Assembly: GCA_016845345.1 (NCBI GenBank)
Contig: JAERSV010000004.1
Coordinates: 62,001 to 126,000 of the forward strand
Reading direction: 5' to 3'
Origin: Methanobacteriota archaeon
GTDB taxonomy: Archaea > Thermoplasmatota > Poseidoniia > Poseidoniales > Thalassarchaeaceae
Length of the DNA stretch: 64,000 bases
The translations under genes were made by a program, and so were the position numbers. Shown in pieces: positions 1 to 8,131 of the stretch; the first letter of the stretch is position 1, and each line of letters opens with the position of its first letter. The notes beneath the pieces are model-generated. The model had not been told where the DNA came from. It did not search any database and worked only from the letters and a program-made list of their open reading frames with translations.

Positions 1-342
1 CGCACACACATGGGAGGCACCATGCGATTAGGAAGTCGCCAAACAAATATCCAAACAGAGGACTGTGCGGCTGTAAGATTGTATGATGGAGCAACTGAAA
101 TCCACGAACGACATCGTCATCGCTACGAAGTAAATCCAGATATGATTGCAGATCTTGAATCAGCAGGACTTCAATTCGTCGGAAAAGACACTGAGGCACA
201 ACGCATGGAAATCATTGAATTAGCCGGACATAAATTCTTCTTTGGAACTCAATATCATCCAGAATTCAAGAGCCGGCCAAACCGGCCAAGTCCGCCATTC
301 TTTGGATTAGTTGAAGCGGCTTTTGCCAGCCAAACAAATTAG
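1..342 (+). CDS. pyrG: CTP synthase, C-terminal fragment (cut by window edge)
   Basis: This is the C-terminal end of CTP synthase, which makes CTP from UTP, ATP and glutamine. The frame is open from base 1, so the start lies outside the window. The visible part belongs to the class I glutamine amidotransferase domain: a GGTMRLG segment, an [11 protein letters not shown] segment, and [10 protein letters not shown], which carries the His and Glu of the Cys-His-Glu triad. It ends in the usual short tail. A perfect hairpin follows the stop codon directly. The family assignment is firm; the rest of the enzyme cannot be seen. Confidence 0.95.
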   Translation, partial: RTHMGGTMRLGSRQTNIQTEDCAAVRLYDGATEIHERHRHRYEVNPDMIADLESAGLQFVGKDTEAQRMEIIELAGHKFFFGTQYHPEFKSRPNRPSPPFFGLVEAAFASQTN

Positions 343-344
343 TT

Positions 345-368
345 CAAACAAGTCGCGATTCTTGTTTG
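345..368 (+). terminator. hairpin after pyrG
   Basis: A perfect 8-bp stem (CAAACAAG / CTTGTTTG) with an 8-nt loop starts 3 nt after the pyrG stop codon, and AT-rich sequence follows. It fits a transcript-end hairpin. No long T tract follows, so termination itself is inferred. Confidence 0.5.
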
Positions 369-443
369 ATTTATCCTAAATGCTGAAAGGCGCCGAGCCG
401 ATTCTGCCGAAAATCTCCAGCCGAACTGGCACAAAGGCTTTGG

Positions 444-1577
444 TTAATCTTGAGAGACTTTGATGAGTCTAGTAGTACGATAGCCTTGCAATACTTTGAG
501 GTATTTTTTGTCCTTGAAATCCCCATCTAACCCCTCATCACCAGTATCAATTCTAAGGCTCGTTAGTGTTAGTAACTTGGCAGGAGTGGCTATCCCAAGA
601 ACTTGGCTAATCCCCACTTTTTGAATCACATTTGCAGAAATTTGCAGGTTCCCTCTACCAATTAAGAACCCCTGTCCTCCCATCGGTGAGAGCATTATCA
701 GCGCTTTTCCACTGTGATTATTGAGTAAATCCATCAAGGCTGTTTCATTAACATCAGACGCAATGATTTTTCCACCCATCACGACATCAATTCCAAGCAC
801 AGTTTTGCTCATCCCGAGATGTTTAGCCATTCTTCTCAAGGTTCCACCAGAACCCCACACGATAGCAAGGGTTTCATCTTCTTGCATCATTTCACCGACA
901 TGGTCAGCAATTCCTTCAATGATATCTGATTCATCTGCCGCTTCCATTCGTTGTTTTGAACCTTGCATCCAGCGTGGTGAAGACGGAGTCATGGCTTCTG
1001 CATACAGTCGGACCTTCCATTCGCCTTTGAGATAAGCATCTTCATCTAAATCCATAACTTCGGTATTTGCTATCAACAAATCACCATCCAACCACGCTGA
1101 TAAAACTTCAGCGGCGGCCTTCGGAGAGGCAGCAAAGCAACCTGAATGCATTTTGACTCCACTTGGAACCCCAATAATCGGAAGTTCTTCACAATCTAAT
1201 TCTTGCAAGGTTGAAATTATGTCGCGTGTAGTTCCGTCTCCACCTGCATAAAGAAGCAAATCGATTTCTTTCTCAACCATTGCGCGTACAGCATGTTGAG
1301 TGTCTTCAGCAGAACTCGGTTCCGCTCCGAGAATAGTTTCCACATCAGCAAATTCACGAGGTAACCAAGTTGACCCCATTCGCCCTTCACACGTGAGAAA
1401 ATTAACCTCTTTTTCTCCTAGTTCAACAAAACGTGACAACGTTTGGCTCATCCGTGGCCCTGCCCTATCTTCTGCACCCGCTAATCGTGCTTCTTCTGCT
1501 CTGCCATCACTACCCTTGAATCCAAGTCTGCCACCCAAGCCAGCATCAGGATTTACGAGTATGCCGACCAAGGTCAT
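444..1577 (-). CDS. Diverged ATP-NAD kinase-like protein (COG3199 type)
   Basis: About 377 aa. The protein begins with a GILVNPDAGLGGRLGFKG segment and has a central YAGGDGTTRD motif. These are the nucleotide-binding signatures of the COG3199 branch of the NAD kinase/diacylglycerol kinase fold. Members of this branch are annotated as predicted polyphosphate/ATP-NAD kinases, and the substrate is not settled. The body, with several GG motifs and an MLSPMGGQGF segment, matches the family's usual length. I chose ATG 1577, which sits just before the family's conserved start. An in-frame ATG at 1643 would add 22 residues that do not look family-like. A 7+2+7 palindrome lies 9 nt upstream of the chosen start. 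The gene converges with pyrG. Confidence 0.75.
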   Translation of the reverse strand: MTLVGILVNPDAGLGGRLGFKGSDGRAEEARLAGAEDRAGPRMSQTLSRFVELGEKEVNFLTCEGRMGSTWLPREFADVETILGAEPSSAEDTQHAVRAMVEKEIDLLLYAGGDGTTRDIISTLQELDCEELPIIGVPSGVKMHSGCFAASPKAAAEVLSAWLDGDLLIANTEVMDLDEDAYLKGEWKVRLYAEAMTPSSPRWMQGSKQRMEAADESDIIEGIADHVGEMMQEDETLAIVWGSGGTLRRMAKHLGMSKTVLGIDVVMGGKIIASDVNETALMDLLNNHSGKALIMLSPMGGQGFLIGRGNLQISANVIQKVGISQVLGIATPAKLLTLTSLRIDTGDEGLDGDFKDKKYLKVLQGYRTTRLIKVSQD

Positions 1578-1585
1578 GGTTCGGC

Positions 1586-1601
1586 GAAGTGATGTCACTT
1601 C
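1586..1601. promoter_or_regulatory. Perfect inverted repeat upstream of the NAD-kinase-like gene
   Basis: GAAGTGA-TG-TCACTTC is a perfect 7-bp inverted repeat, 9 nt before the chosen ATG at 1577 and downstream of an AT-rich stretch near 1628-1637 (minus strand AAATATCC) that could be a TATA box. It could be an operator or a 5' UTR hairpin. If translation starts at 1643 it is simply coding sequence. Confidence 0.35.
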
Positions 1602-1733
1602 ATCAAGGCTATTGATGTGTATTTGGGATTCGGATATTTGCATTAATTTTGCTTTACAATGTCCTTTTTGTGGTTAGACAATCGGCCAACGCATTGAAGG
1701 GGTCATTGATAATCGCGAGGTGCGGCGTGTATC

Positions 1734-3788
1734 ATGGCAAGCGGTAGTAAGAACTCTGGAAAGACAGTAGAAGATGTCTTCAAGAGTGGTATGGATGACA
1801 TGATTAAAGCCCGCGAAGAGATGGAAGCCGCCGCTTCACAAGTTGATGAGTCGCCTGTAGTAGTTGAGTCTCCACCAGTTGAGAAAGACCCATTTCTTTC
1901 TGGCCCACCAATGCCTGAGCCTGCACCTGAACCAGCTCCAACTGGTCCACCTATGCCTGACCCACTGCTAACTGCTCCAGCACCAAGTGCACCACCAATG
2001 CCCGAGCCAGCGCCTGAGCCGGCCCCTCCTAGCCCGGCTATGCCAGACCCATTGCTAACTGCTCCAGCACCTGAGCCTGAACCGGCCCCAACAGGTCCGC
2101 CTATGCCAACATCGGCGCCACCAGCCGATATGTTCCCTCCACATCAGACTCCACCGATGGCTCCCGGTCCACCAATGACAGCCGCAGGTCCACCAGGAAT
2201 GCCCCCAATGGCTGGGGCTCCTCCAATGGCTCCCGGTCCACTAATGACAGCCGCAGCTCCACCAGGAATGCCGCCAATGGCTGGGGCTCCTCCAATGGCT
2301 CCCGGTCCACCAATGCCAGCAGAAGGTCCGCCTGGAATGCCGCCAATGACGGGGGCGCCTCCAATGGCTGGAGGCCCGCCAATGCCAGCCCCAGCACCAC
2401 CTGAAATGCCATCAACCGGCCCACAATTAGGAGGCGATTCTTCGGCAATGCCGCCGATGCCTACTGCCCCTCAACCTCAACCCGATGTCGGTGAAGTCCC
2501 AGAATTAACCTCCCCAGAACTCACGCCACCAGAACCAGCGCCAAGCCCTGTTCTTGCAGAGCCTGAACCTGTGTTGGAAGATCCACCAATCCAAAGCGTG
2601 CAGGTTTTGGTTCCGAAGGAAAAAGTGAAAGTCAAGGATTTTGATGAGTGGGAAGGCCACTTTGACAATGAATGGAGTGGAGATGCATCAGTCTATGAAG
2701 GAGATGACGCCACACCAGAGCCGGAAGAAAAGTTCGATGACCTAGCATGGGACGCTAATGCACAACCGGTTAAAACCATTCCAAAACTCCCAACGAAATC
2801 AGCCATGGGCAAGATGAAGAAAGGTGAGTTGGTAGCGTTAGCAGAAGGACGAGGTGTAGCAAGTGACGGAACAAAAGCTGTCCTAATTGACCGCCTTCTT
2901 TCACCTGATTCCCCTGCCACTGAAGAAGAATCTGAATCTGAACCACCTGTTGTTGAAGAAAAAGTAGAATCTGAATCGCCTGCTGTGGAAATACTTGAGG
3001 CTGAACCCGAAGAAGTGGTAGCAGAAGAGGTGGAGGAGGAAGCCCTCGCTCCTGTTCAAGAAGAGCCAATAGCCGAAGAAAGTGAACCTGAAACTGTTGA
3101 TTTGCTAGCGCTTACAATGCCAACTTTGACAGAAGAAGCACCTGCGCTTGAAACTCCTGCTCTTGATACGCCAGCGCTTGAAACGCCCGAGATTGAAGCT
3201 CCAGCGCTTGAAACACCTGCAGTGGAAGAAGCCACTTTGGAAGATTCATTGTTAACTCCACCGTTGAGTCCACCTGAGACTCCACCAGATGGTCCGGGCC
3301 CAATGCCGCCAAGTGCTCCACCGATGCCTCCGTCAGGTCCACCAGATGGCCCGGGCCCAATGCCGCCAAGTGCTCCACCGATGCCTCCGCCAGGTCCACC
3401 AGATGGTCCCGGCCCAATGCCACCAAGCGCTCCACCGATGCCACCAGCAGGTCCTCCAGATGGTCCCGGCCCAATGCCTCCGGCAGGTCCACCAAGTGGT
3501 CCAGGCCCAATGCCGCCAAGTGCTCCACCGATGCCTCCGGCTGGTCCTCCAGATGGTCCCGGCCCGATGCCTCCAGCAGGCCCACCATCAGGTCCAGGCC
3601 CAATGCCACCAAGCGCTCCACCGATGCCACCAGCAGGTCCACCAGATGGTCCGGGCCCCATGCCTCCAAGCGCTCCACCAATGCCTCCGGCAGGCCCTCC
3701 AGCAGGTGGTCCAGGTCCAATGCCTCCAGCAGGTCCACCAGGCGGCCCACCAAGTGGTCCACCAGAGGAAGCACCTGCTGATGAATGA
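1734..3788 (+). CDS. Proline-rich repeat protein with a SAP-like motif
   Basis: 684 aa with no signal peptide or membrane segment, so probably cytoplasmic. Order: a short charged N-terminus (to about residue 45), a Pro/Ala/Met-rich region with four 23-residue repeats (about 140-230), an acidic Trp-containing segment (about 285-345), a SAP-like helix-extension-helix (about 360-390, MGKMKKGELVALAEGRG then a KAVLIDRLL helix), an acidic Glu/Val/Ala region, and a C-terminal third of Pro-Gly-Met repeats with a 19-residue period. SAP motifs usually bind DNA, so a nucleic-acid-linked scaffold is possible, but that is inference. A second protein with Pro-Gly-Met repeats is encoded at 28991-30133. Function unknown. 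Confidence 0.8.
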   Translation: MASGSKNSGKTVEDVFKSGMDDMIKAREEMEAAASQVDESPVVVESPPVEKDPFLSGPPMPEPAPEPAPTGPPMPDPLLTAPAPSAPPMPEPAPEPAPPSPAMPDPLLTAPAPEPEPAPTGPPMPTSAPPADMFPPHQTPPMAPGPPMTAAGPPGMPPMAGAPPMAPGPLMTAAAPPGMPPMAGAPPMAPGPPMPAEGPPGMPPMTGAPPMAGGPPMPAPAPPEMPSTGPQLGGDSSAMPPMPTAPQPQPDVGEVPELTSPELTPPEPAPSPVLAEPEPVLEDPPIQSVQVLVPKEKVKVKDFDEWEGHFDNEWSGDASVYEGDDATPEPEEKFDDLAWDANAQPVKTIPKLPTKSAMGKMKKGELVALAEGRGVASDGTKAVLIDRLLSPDSPATEEESESEPPVVEEKVESESPAVEILEAEPEEVVAEEVEEEALAPVQEEPIAEESEPETVDLLALTMPTLTEEAPALETPALDTPALETPEIEAPALETPAVEEATLEDSLLTPPLSPPETPPDGPGPMPPSAPPMPPSGPPDGPGPMPPSAPPMPPPGPPDGPGPMPPSAPPMPPAGPPDGPGPMPPAGPPSGPGPMPPSAPPMPPAGPPDGPGPMPPAGPPSGPGPMPPSAPPMPPAGPPDGPGPMPPSAPPMPPAGPPAGGPGPMPPAGPPGGPPSGPPEEAPADE
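2151..2420 (+). repeat. Tandem 69-nt coding repeats, about four copies
   Basis: Four successive 23-residue units of the form PPMAPGPPMTAAGPPGM followed by PPMAGA lie inside the proline-rich gene. The first two copies are close to identical at DNA level and later ones diverge. This suggests expansion by slippage or recombination. Confidence 0.8.
3280..3775 (+). repeat. Tandem 57-nt Pro-Gly-Met coding repeats
   Basis: Units of 19 residues (DGPGPMPPSAPPMPP plus a short linker) repeat through the C-terminal third of the proline-rich gene, some in shortened form. The spacing between the first two GAT codons (3288 and 3345) is exactly 57 nt. The long open frames on the opposite strand here are a by-product of this composition. 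Confidence 0.85.
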
Positions 3789-3881
3789 GGATTGATTCAT
3801 TCACTTGTACGCATAAAACTGATTTTTTTTTGCGTGGTGTTGATATGGCTTCGCTAATCCCCGCAGCATGAGGAGAGTGAT

Positions 3882-5897
3882 ATGTCAATGCTAGAAGTGA
3901 CTCTTGCCGACGGCACAATTCACGAAATCGCTTCTGGAGTTTCAGCTGGTGAAGTCATCCGCGACGCCTATGGCCGCGGCGCAGTTGCTGCAATCAAGGA
4001 TGGCAACCCATGTGACCTATCAACTACAATTGAGGAGTCATGTACACTTGACCAAATCCCCCTTGAAAGCGAGGAGGGTGTCGAAATTTTGCGTCACTCA
4101 TGCGCGCACCTGTTAGCCCAAGCAGTGGTGGAGTTATTCCCCGATGCAAAACCTACTATCGGTCCAGCGATTGAACATGGTTTCTACTACGATTTTCACA
4201 TGGAACCTTTAGGTGAAGAAGATTTGTCAGCAATTCAAAAGAAAATGCAGTACATCGTAAAACAAAATCTCAAAATTGAACGTGAAGAACACGACTCTGC
4301 TGGTCTCGCTTCCCTGTTTGCTGATAACCAATTCAAAACAGAAATCATTGATGAAAAATTAGAGGCTGGAACCGGCTCAAGCATTTACCGCCAAGGTGAT
4401 TTCTACGACCTCTGTAGAGGTCCACACGCGCCTTCAACATCTTATCTGCGTAATTTCAAATTGACTTCAACCTCACAAGCATTCTGGAGAGCAGACTCGT
4501 CTCGCGAAAGCCTCGTCAGAATTTATGGCATGTGTTATGCTACCAAACAAGACCTCAAAGCGCGGGAAACTTTGCTACGTGAAGCAGCACTTCGCGACCA
4601 CAGAAAACTGGGCAAAGATTTGCAACTATTCCACATTGATGAGATGGTCGGTCAAGGCCTAATTCTCTGGACCCCACGTGGTAGTGTGGTTCGTCAAGAG
4701 TTACAGAACTTCATTGGTGAGCACCTCAGAAGACAGGGTTATTCTCAGGTTTTCACACCTCACATTGGCAAACTAGACCTGTACCGCACGTCCGGCCATT
4801 TCCCTTACTATCAGGAGAGCCAATACCCTCCACTAGTTGAGAGAGATTTGATGGCAAAACTCGCTGATGATGGCTGCTCTTGCTCTGAACTTGCTAACAT
4901 GATGGGTGAGGGCGATATTGATGGTTACTTGTTGAAACCGATGAACTGCCCACATCACATTCGGCTTTTTGCCAGCCAGCCTCGTTCTTACAGAGATTTG
5001 CCGCTAAGGCTGGCTGAGTTTGGAACTGTTTACCGCTGGGAGCAATCCGGTGAAATTTCAGGAATGACAAGAGTGCGTGGATTTACTCAGGATGATGCGC
5101 ACCTGTTTGTGACTGAAGACCAAATTGCTGAGGAAGTCTTGGGATGCATTGAGTTGGTACAAGTCATATTTGGCACTCTTGGAATGGAAGATTATCGCGT
5201 GCGAGTCGGGTTACGCGAAGCAGACTCTGACAAATATGTTGGAGAATCCGAAAAGTGGGATAAGGCTGAGGCCGCATGCCGCCAAGCTGCTGCAAGTTTG
5301 GGTGTTGACTTCATTGAAGAAGAAGGAGAGGCGGCATTTTACGGGCCAAAAATTGACTTCGTTGTCAAGGATGTGCTTGGAAGAGAGTGGCAACTTGGTA
5401 CTGTGCAAGTTGACTACAATTTACCAGAGCGCTTTGAGTTGGAATACACTGGTGGAGATGGCGAGAAGCACCGCCCAGTCGTGATTCATCGAGCGCCGTT
5501 TGGCTCAATGGAACGATTTGTTGGGGTGTTGATTGAACACTTTGCTGGAAAATTCCCGACATGGTTAGCACCTACTCAAGTTCACATCATTACGATTTCA
5601 GAGAAACACAAGGACTACGCTGCCAAAGTTGAGAGCGAACTCAAAATGTTAGGGGTAAGGGTTGAGGTTGATGATTCTGACAATACGATTGGTAAGAAGA
5701 TTCGGACTCACCGCAAGATGCAACCCGCTTACATGGTGATTCTAGGCGATGACGAGGCGGCTAACAGCACAGTCAGTATTCGTAACCGCAAGGGTGACCA
5801 AGTGCAGGGGATTCCGCTTGACAATTTCATGGCTGATCTGTTAGCAGAGATTGAAACGAGGGATGCTGAGCAAAACCTTGTGCCGCCCCAAGAATAA
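3882..5897 (+). CDS. thrS: Threonyl-tRNA synthetase, bacterial-type architecture
   Basis: 671 aa; charges tRNA-Thr with threonine. Order: N-terminal TGS domain (about 1-65), second additional/editing domain with HSCAHLLAQAV and a CRGPHAPST segment, class II catalytic core, and a C-terminal anticodon-binding domain. Zinc-binding Cys356 is in MNCPHHIRLF; motif 2 lies in LAEFGTVYRWEQSGE. Many archaea instead carry a ThrRS with an unrelated editing domain, so this bacterial-type form suggests ancient transfer. ATG 3882 has a good Shine-Dalgarno-like GAGGAG nearby. A stem-loop follows the stop. Confidence 0.96.
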   Translation: MSMLEVTLADGTIHEIASGVSAGEVIRDAYGRGAVAAIKDGNPCDLSTTIEESCTLDQIPLESEEGVEILRHSCAHLLAQAVVELFPDAKPTIGPAIEHGFYYDFHMEPLGEEDLSAIQKKMQYIVKQNLKIEREEHDSAGLASLFADNQFKTEIIDEKLEAGTGSSIYRQGDFYDLCRGPHAPSTSYLRNFKLTSTSQAFWRADSSRESLVRIYGMCYATKQDLKARETLLREAALRDHRKLGKDLQLFHIDEMVGQGLILWTPRGSVVRQELQNFIGEHLRRQGYSQVFTPHIGKLDLYRTSGHFPYYQESQYPPLVERDLMAKLADDGCSCSELANMMGEGDIDGYLLKPMNCPHHIRLFASQPRSYRDLPLRLAEFGTVYRWEQSGEISGMTRVRGFTQDDAHLFVTEDQIAEEVLGCIELVQVIFGTLGMEDYRVRVGLREADSDKYVGESEKWDKAEAACRQAAASLGVDFIEEEGEAAFYGPKIDFVVKDVLGREWQLGTVQVDYNLPERFELEYTGGDGEKHRPVVIHRAPFGSMERFVGVLIEHFAGKFPTWLAPTQVHIITISEKHKDYAAKVESELKMLGVRVEVDDSDNTIGKKIRTHRKMQPAYMVILGDDEAANSTVSIRNRKGDQVQGIPLDNFMADLLAEIETRDAEQNLVPPQE

Positions 5898-5927
5898 TCG
5901 CTTTACTAAGGCGCTGAGCATTCCGTA

Positions 5928-5962
5928 CCCCCTGATTCGTACTACTTGAATCAGTGGGCTTT
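5928..5962. terminator. Stem-loop between thrS and the methylase gene
   Basis: CCC-CTGATTC pairs with GAATCAG-TGGG around a short loop, and CTTTT follows on the plus strand. It lies between two converging genes and could serve the thrS transcript or both. Confidence 0.5.
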
Positions 5963-5989
5963 TCACCTATTTCAAAGGTGTCCTGTGGA

Positions 5990-7345
5990 TTACGCAGTGA
6001 CCTGAATAGTACTCTCAGAGGCCTTCAATGTTCCAGCGAGATACATGTCAATGCGCTCTTGAATTAAATGAATCATACTAACGTTGACAGCGTTTCCAAG
6101 TTGCTTGTAGGATTGTTGATCTGAATCCCCGAGAACAAAGGGTTCACCATGAACACCATCAACATCAAAATCTTGAATTCTGGCACATTCTTTTGGAGTG
6201 ATGTGTCTTTTCAGCCAACCAACTACTGGGATTTGCGCTATTGCAACTAATGCGGGAAAATAGTCACCCCGCTTTACACGGATACCAGATGGTCGGAATT
6301 GGAAAATATTCTCCCAATTTGTTCGACTCGTTGGACCTGCTTGCCATTCATATTTGGTTCTGCTAACAGGGATGAATGGTTTCCCATCTTCATCAGCCTC
6401 TAATACCTTCCATTTCTTCAACCACTTGTCAATGAACTTTCGATTATTGCTGTACAATAACCTGTTCTTGCGAATAAAATTCTGTTTCCAAGAGGGTAAA
6501 CTGATTGCCTTGATTAATTGCTCCTTGTCCATTTCCTCAGATACCGGTTTTACCCACCCATAGTTGGCCCATTGAGTTCCTATTTCGATGAGTTGGGACT
6601 CATCATATTGCTCTAAATCGCCGGGTAATTCTTCATCTCCTTCGAAGCAATCAGCCCAAATCGGATGGCCTGGTAATTTTGTATCTGTATTGACATTCTT
6701 GAGGAAATCTTCCCACATATCAAGCCAGTAAAGTTCGTCTGCATTCATACTATACTTTTCGTCTACACTTTCGTCTAAGACCGTGCGAATGTCCAAATCA
6801 TAGTGCCTTTCTTTGGGGAAAGTATACTCAAAATCCTGAACTAAATCATTCCGAATACATACAATGTATACTCGTTTTCGAGTTTGGCATGTCCCATAAT
6901 TGTGAGGAGATAGAATCTTCCACCAATGCTTGTAACCCATTTCTTCAATTCTTGATTCAATTACTTTCATCGTGTTACCCTTGTCGTGAGCAACAAGATT
7001 CGGAACATTCTCTAAGAACAAAACTGCAGGTTTGTGTTTCTCGGCCAAAGTGCAGATATCATGGAATAGTGTACCCCGAGTTTGATCCCCAAAACCTTCC
7101 TGTGCCCCTGATTTACTAAATGGCTGGCAAGGGAAACCAGCGCATATGATATCCATTTCTGGAATATCATCGATGACTTTGCGAATATCACAGTGAACGG
7201 GGTGCCCGCTAGGTTGCCCCCAATTTGCTTCGTAAACGGCAGCTGCATGAGCGTCAATATCTGTTGCGAACACACACTCATGGCCCAATCTGTGGAGAGC
7301 GGCATGGAAGCCCCCGATACCACAGAACAGGTCAACGAATCGCAT
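5990..7345 (-). CDS. DNA (cytosine-5) methyltransferase of a type II restriction-modification pair
   Basis: 451 aa from ATG 7345. It transfers a methyl group from SAM to C5 of cytosine in a specific DNA site. Motif I is FVDLFCGIGGFHAAL at the very N-terminus. Motif IV is GFPCQPFSKSG with catalytic Cys73. Motif VI is LENV (Glu112). Motif VIII is QTRKRVYIV. Motifs IX and X lie near the C-terminus (KECARIQDFD; KQLGNAVNVSMI). The long region of about 165-385 between motifs VIII and IX should hold the target recognition domain; its target cannot be predicted. A TTG at 7354 would add three residues, but ATG gives the family's usual start. The divergent neighbour, about 50 bp away, is a likely cognate nuclease. 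No controller gene is visible. Confidence 0.92.
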   Translation of the reverse strand: MRFVDLFCGIGGFHAALHRLGHECVFATDIDAHAAAVYEANWGQPSGHPVHCDIRKVIDDIPEMDIICAGFPCQPFSKSGAQEGFGDQTRGTLFHDICTLAEKHKPAVLFLENVPNLVAHDKGNTMKVIESRIEEMGYKHWWKILSPHNYGTCQTRKRVYIVCIRNDLVQDFEYTFPKERHYDLDIRTVLDESVDEKYSMNADELYWLDMWEDFLKNVNTDTKLPGHPIWADCFEGDEELPGDLEQYDESQLIEIGTQWANYGWVKPVSEEMDKEQLIKAISLPSWKQNFIRKNRLLYSNNRKFIDKWLKKWKVLEADEDGKPFIPVSRTKYEWQAGPTSRTNWENIFQFRPSGIRVKRGDYFPALVAIAQIPVVGWLKRHITPKECARIQDFDVDGVHGEPFVLGDSDQQSYKQLGNAVNVSMIHLIQERIDMYLAGTLKASESTIQVTA

Positions 7346-7396
7346 GGGTAACAACTTTCAGGCGGCGGTTATTAAGCTCAACGGAGCGGGTGTGAG

Positions 7397-8098
7397 ATGG
7401 TACTGAATGTGAACAACAATGCTAGTCCATTAGTTCATGTCTTGACAAATGCGCTAGGCTCCAAAAAATTAGGCTTAACCCATGGCCCACATCTTTGTGA
7501 AACACCTTTAGATAGGTTGTTCTCTCGATTTGCAGCATCATACAACACATTTGAAAATAAGTTTCTCAGAGCCGAATTGGCTGAGAAAATCCTAATCTCA
7601 TGTCTAATGGAAGAATCTGAACTCTTTAGGCCCGGATCTGATGAGGGGCAAGCAGATATGGAATGGTTTGATGGGAACAAATGGAACCCAGTTTCCATCA
7701 AATACAAAGGTCCAAACAAGGATGGCCCCCCTTCTTATTCAAGTCAACTTAGCGCTTTGGCTTGGTCGAAAAACGCTAGCGGTTCTGCTCCATCAGGTCT
7801 AACATGTGACATGCTGATTATTTGGGACGCAGATTACTTACCTAATTTGAAGCCGCCTACTAGAGGTATGGGGAAGGCCAATTTCAAGCGTGGTTTATTG
7901 GTCGTAACTCCTGAGCAATTTAATCCATATTATATCCCTGTAGAATCAGAGAAACAAAACAAAACTAATTCGGCATTCAAGATATCAGTATGTAAACCTG
8001 CTCTAGAAAATAAGTTGAATTGGGTTAGAAATCTGGATGGTTCTGAAATCAAGCGAATTGCAGACGAAAATCTTCGAATTGTCTTTGAAGTAAAATGA
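7397..8098 (+). CDS. Candidate type II restriction endonuclease
   Basis: 233 aa with no family I can name with certainty. The call rests on context and one motif: it is transcribed divergently from a type II cytosine methylase, has a typical endonuclease size, and contains a segment with Asp87, Glu89 and a later PVSIKYKG (Lys102, Lys104). That resembles a PD-(D/E)xK core (Asp, 13-residue loop, beta strand ending in xK), though with Ser where an acidic residue is usual. Helical N-terminal residues (about 40-75) include a conserved-looking Glu60 that could complete the site. No membrane segment. The gene ends at a perfect stem-loop shared with the converging gene. An orphan R-M accessory protein is the alternative. 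Confidence 0.6.
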   Translation: MVLNVNNNASPLVHVLTNALGSKKLGLTHGPHLCETPLDRLFSRFAASYNTFENKFLRAELAEKILISCLMEESELFRPGSDEGQADMEWFDGNKWNPVSIKYKGPNKDGPPSYSSQLSALAWSKNASGSAPSGLTCDMLIIWDADYLPNLKPPTRGMGKANFKRGLLVVTPEQFNPYYIPVESEKQNKTNSAFKISVCKPALENKLNWVRNLDGSEIKRIADENLRIVFEVK

Positions 8099-8100
8099 GC

Positions 8101-8129
8101 CAATGGGTGTGTGCAGTGACTACCCATTG
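8101..8129. terminator. Perfect stem-loop between converging genes
   Basis: CAATGGGT and ACCCATTG form a perfect 8-bp stem 3 nt after the endonuclease stop and just before the stop of the minus-strand tRNA methylase gene. It is probably a bidirectional transcript end. Confidence 0.55.
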
Positions 8130-8131
8130 AG

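Noticed and set aside
3056..3661. 201-codon open frame on the minus strand rich in Gly and Pro
   Set aside because: It is the antisense of the Pro-Gly-Met repeat of the 1734-3788 gene. The repeat composition avoids stops on both strands.
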